Assembly: GCF_015356825.1 (NCBI RefSeq)
Contig: NZ_JAACYW010000025.1
Span: forward strand, 1 to 64,000
Origin: Catenulispora rubra
GTDB lineage: Bacteria > Actinomycetota > Actinomycetes > Streptomycetales > Catenulisporaceae
Length of the DNA stretch: 64,000 nucleotides
Reading direction: 5' to 3'
Position 1 is the first letter of the stretch. The number at the start of each line of letters is the position of its first letter. This document shows positions 61,848-64,000 of the stretch, one piece after another. The position numbers were made by a program, and so were the translations under genes. The notes under the pieces were generated by a model. The model did not search any database, was not told the DNA's origin, and saw only the letters and a list, made by a program, of their open reading frames with translations.

Positions 61848-63494
61848 ATGACCGATAGCCCGCGACTCCAAAAAGGAGTCTGGATAAACACCTCGCTTGC
61901 CGTGGTGGTAGCCGCCGGTGGAGCGGGCGCCTGGGCGCTGCTCGGCTCGTCGAACTCCGGCAAGTCCACCGCCGGCCGTACCGTCGCCGTGCAACTCGGC
62001 AACGTGACCGCCCAGGTCTCGGCCTCCGGCAACGTCACCCTGCCGACCGAGTCGGACCTCGCGTTCACCGCCTCGGGCACGGTGACCGAGATCGACGTGA
62101 AGCCCGGCGACGCGGTGTTGGCCGGCCAGGTGCTGGCCAAGATCGACACCACCTCCGCCAACCAGCAGCTGGCCTCGGCGCAGGCCCAGCTGGCCACCGC
62201 GCAGGCGCAGCTGACCAAACTGCAGCAGGGCCAGACGCCGCAGCAGGTGGCGCTGAGCCAGCAGCAGCTGACCACGGCCGCGGACTCGCTGAGCTCCGCG
62301 AAGACCTCATACTCCGACGCGCAGAACAGCATCGCGATCGACGCGCAGACGCTGGCCTCGGCGGTGACGACGGCGCAGAACAACCTGTCCGCGGACCAGG
62401 CGCTGGAGACCTCGGACTGCGCCGGCGGAACGGCCAAGGCCACCGCCTGTACTCAGGACACGAACAAGGTCGCACAGGACACCAACGCGGTCACGACCGC
62501 CGGGAACGCCCAGAAGTCCGGCGCGCAGAAGGACACCCAGTCCCTGCACCAGGCGCAGTCCTCGCTGACGCAGGCTCAGAACTCCTACAACACGGCGGTG
62601 GACCAGCAGGCGGTCTCCGCCGCGCCGGCCACCCCGGACCAGATAGCCGCGGCCAACCAGTCCGTGGTCAACGCCCAGAACTCGCTGGCCGCCGCCCAGA
62701 AGGGCGTCGCCGGCACCGTCATCACCGCGCCGCAGGCCGGGACGGTCCTGTCGGTCGGCGGTTCGGTGGGCGACTCGGTGAGCGCCGGGTCCACCTCGTC
62801 GACCTCGGCGGCGTCGTCCTCGTCCAGCGGATCTACTGGGGGTTCGGCTGGCGGTTCCTCGGGATCGTCGAGCACGTCGTCCTCCAGCAGCGCCAAGTCC
62901 GGCAGCAGCTTCGTGGTGCTCGGCAACATGAGCAGCCTGACGGTGCGCGCCGAGTTCGCCGAGACCGACGCCTCCAAGCTCAAGCCCGGCGAGAACGCGC
63001 AGATCGCGATCAACGCGATCCCGGGCTCCTCGCTCACCGCGACCGTGCAGTCCGTGGACCCGACCTCGACCGTGGTGTCGAATGTCGTCGAGTACGGCGT
63101 CACGCTCCAGTTCACTTCCGGCCAGCAGGACCTGGCGTCCCTGAAACCGGGCCAGACCGCGTCGGTCTCGGTGGTCACCGACAACGTGACCAACGTGCTG
63201 TACGTGCCGTCCTCCTCGGTCACCACGCTCGCCGGCCAGAGCTTCGTGACGGTGGTCAGCGGCAAGACCCAGACGCAGACGGCGGTCCAGGTCGGCGTGG
63301 TCGGCGACACGACCACCGAGATCACCTCCGGGGTGAACGAGGGCGACCAGGTCCTGCTGTCCTCGCGCACCGGCACCAGCAGCACCACCGGCACCCGGGG
63401 CGGCGGCCTGACCGGCGGCGGCCTCGGCGGCGGGACGGGCGGAGCCGGCGGCGGTCTGGGCACCGGCGGCGGCCGGGGCGGGTTCGGCGGGTGA
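61848..63494 (+). CDS. HlyD/MacA-like periplasmic adaptor subunit
   Basis: 548 aa. N-terminal membrane helix (WINTSLAVVVAAGGAGAWAL), biotinyl-lipoyl half-motif (SESDLAFTASGTVTEIDVKP region), long Gln/Ala-rich coiled coil (~residues 100-290), the second lipoyl half (TVITAPQAGTVLSVGGSVGD), a Ser-rich insert, a beta-barrel and a Gly-rich tail (GGGLTGGGLGGGTGGAGGGL). In Gram-positives such proteins act with MacB-type ABC transporters in peptide or drug export. Its stop overlaps the ABC gene. Confidence 0.9.
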   Translation: MTDSPRLQKGVWINTSLAVVVAAGGAGAWALLGSSNSGKSTAGRTVAVQLGNVTAQVSASGNVTLPTESDLAFTASGTVTEIDVKPGDAVLAGQVLAKIDTTSANQQLASAQAQLATAQAQLTKLQQGQTPQQVALSQQQLTTAADSLSSAKTSYSDAQNSIAIDAQTLASAVTTAQNNLSADQALETSDCAGGTAKATACTQDTNKVAQDTNAVTTAGNAQKSGAQKDTQSLHQAQSSLTQAQNSYNTAVDQQAVSAAPATPDQIAAANQSVVNAQNSLAAAQKGVAGTVITAPQAGTVLSVGGSVGDSVSAGSTSSTSAASSSSSGSTGGSAGGSSGSSSTSSSSSAKSGSSFVVLGNMSSLTVRAEFAETDASKLKPGENAQIAINAIPGSSLTATVQSVDPTSTVVSNVVEYGVTLQFTSGQQDLASLKPGQTASVSVVTDNVTNVLYVPSSSVTTLAGQSFVTVVSGKTQTQTAVQVGVVGDTTTEITSGVNEGDQVLLSSRTGTSSTTGTRGGGLTGGGLGGGTGGAGGGLGTGGGRGGFGG

Positions 63495-63499
63495 CCGGC

Positions 63500-64000
63500 A
63501 TGAGCGGTTCGAGCGCTTCGAACGGTTCGAGCGTTCCGAGCGGTCCAGGCGATCCGGGCGATCCGGGCGATCCGAAGCCGGTCATCGAGCTCGCCGACGT
63601 CCGCAAGACCTACGGCATGGACGGCACCGCCGTCCATGCCCTGCGCGGCGTCAGCCTGACCGTCCCGGCCGGCGACTACGTCGCGATCATGGGCGCCTCG
63701 GGCTCGGGCAAGTCGACGATGATGAACATCGTCGGCTGCCTCGACGTCCCCACCTCCGGCCGCTACCTGCTGGACGGCATCGAGGTCGAGCAGCTGTCGG
63801 ACCGCCAGCTCGCGCTGGTCCGGAACCGCAAGATCGGCTTCGTCTTCCAGTCCTTCAACCTGCTGCCGCGCACCACCGCGCTGGACAACGTGGAGCTGCC
63901 GCTGGTGTACGCCGGCGTCGGCACCGCCGAGCGGCGCCGGCGGGCCCGGGCGGCGCTGGAGCTGGTCGGCCTCGGCGACCGCCTGAACCACAAGCCGCAG
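63500..64000 (+). CDS. MacB/LolD-type ABC transporter ATP-binding protein (cut by window edge)
   Basis: At least 167 aa, running off the right edge. ATG 63500 (GTG 63491 in frame overlaps the adaptor stop). Starts with a Ser/Gly/Asp-Pro low-complexity leader including three GDP repeats. Walker A GASGSGKST; Q-loop VFQSFNLLPRTTALDNVELP is characteristic of the MacB/FtsE group. ABC signature and Walker B lie beyond the window. Couples ATP hydrolysis to export with the adaptor and a permease presumably next. Confidence 0.93.
   Translation, partial: MSGSSASNGSSVPSGPGDPGDPGDPKPVIELADVRKTYGMDGTAVHALRGVSLTVPAGDYVAIMGASGSGKSTMMNIVGCLDVPTSGRYLLDGIEVEQLSDRQLALVRNRKIGFVFQSFNLLPRTTALDNVELPLVYAGVGTAERRRRARAALELVGLGDRLNHKPQ

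Overview
The window is chromosomal DNA of a high-GC filamentous actinobacterium, Streptomyces/Catenulispora-like. Supporting signs are strong G/C third-position bias, many GTG and TTG starts, XRE/DUF397 pairs, SigE-family ECF sigma factors translationally coupled to membrane partners, cell-wall-binding-repeat-2 proteins, a fused anthranilate synthase behind a WWW leader peptide, and an integrative element with a RepSA-like initiator. The species cannot be fixed from the sequence alone.

Layout. 1-7.3 kb: a possible transposase start at the left edge, an MFS transporter and isochorismatase-fold protein, two unknown genes on the minus strand, a class-III aminotransferase and purA. 7.36-18.5 kb: one ECF sigma/anti-sigma operon split by a ~9.39 kb integrative element. 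The 5' part of the sigma gene lies at 18.08-18.53 kb. Its last 27 codons lie at 8.61-8.69 kb, fused to the anti-sigma-like gene. Between them are a serine integrase beside the right junction, a RepSA-like rolling-circle initiator, a GntR/KorSA-like repressor with an inverted-repeat operator, a Nudix gene, an XRE-type regulator, several small unknown genes, and gene-free stretches rich in hairpins and direct repeats. No FtsK/TraB-type transfer gene was found. 18.6-26 kb: a TPR/HSP90-like pair, two DUF397 genes with an XRE regulator, and small genes. 26-33.9 kb: an adhesin-like membrane protein, a large Fe-S oxidoreductase, an RpiR regulator, an ArsR-like regulator with two tandem palindromic operators coupled to an MFS exporter, and a lipoprotein. 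33.9-41.1 kb: histidine utilisation (hutH divergent from hutU, an M20 amidohydrolase, hutF and hutI). 41.2-51.4 kb: a CWB2 protein, MFS, a second and intact sigma/anti-sigma pair, serS, rhodanese, glycosyltransferase, TetR, a surface protein and a SEC-C protein. 51.5-53.7 kb: a trp attenuator and trpE-G fusion. 54-64 kb: an anti-sigma-type ATPase, a glycerophosphodiesterase, tdk, tRNA-Ser(UGA), a beta-propeller/CWB2 protein flanked by a tRNA 3'-end-like remnant, an MBL hydrolase, and a MacA/MacB-type export system running off the right edge.

Main result: the element sits exactly within the helix-turn-helix of sigma region 4. Joining the flanks across a shared 7-bp core restores an uninterrupted 175-codon sigma frame that ends in an ATGA overlap with the anti-sigma start. 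This looks like a site-specific insertion that inactivates the sigma factor and that excision could reverse.
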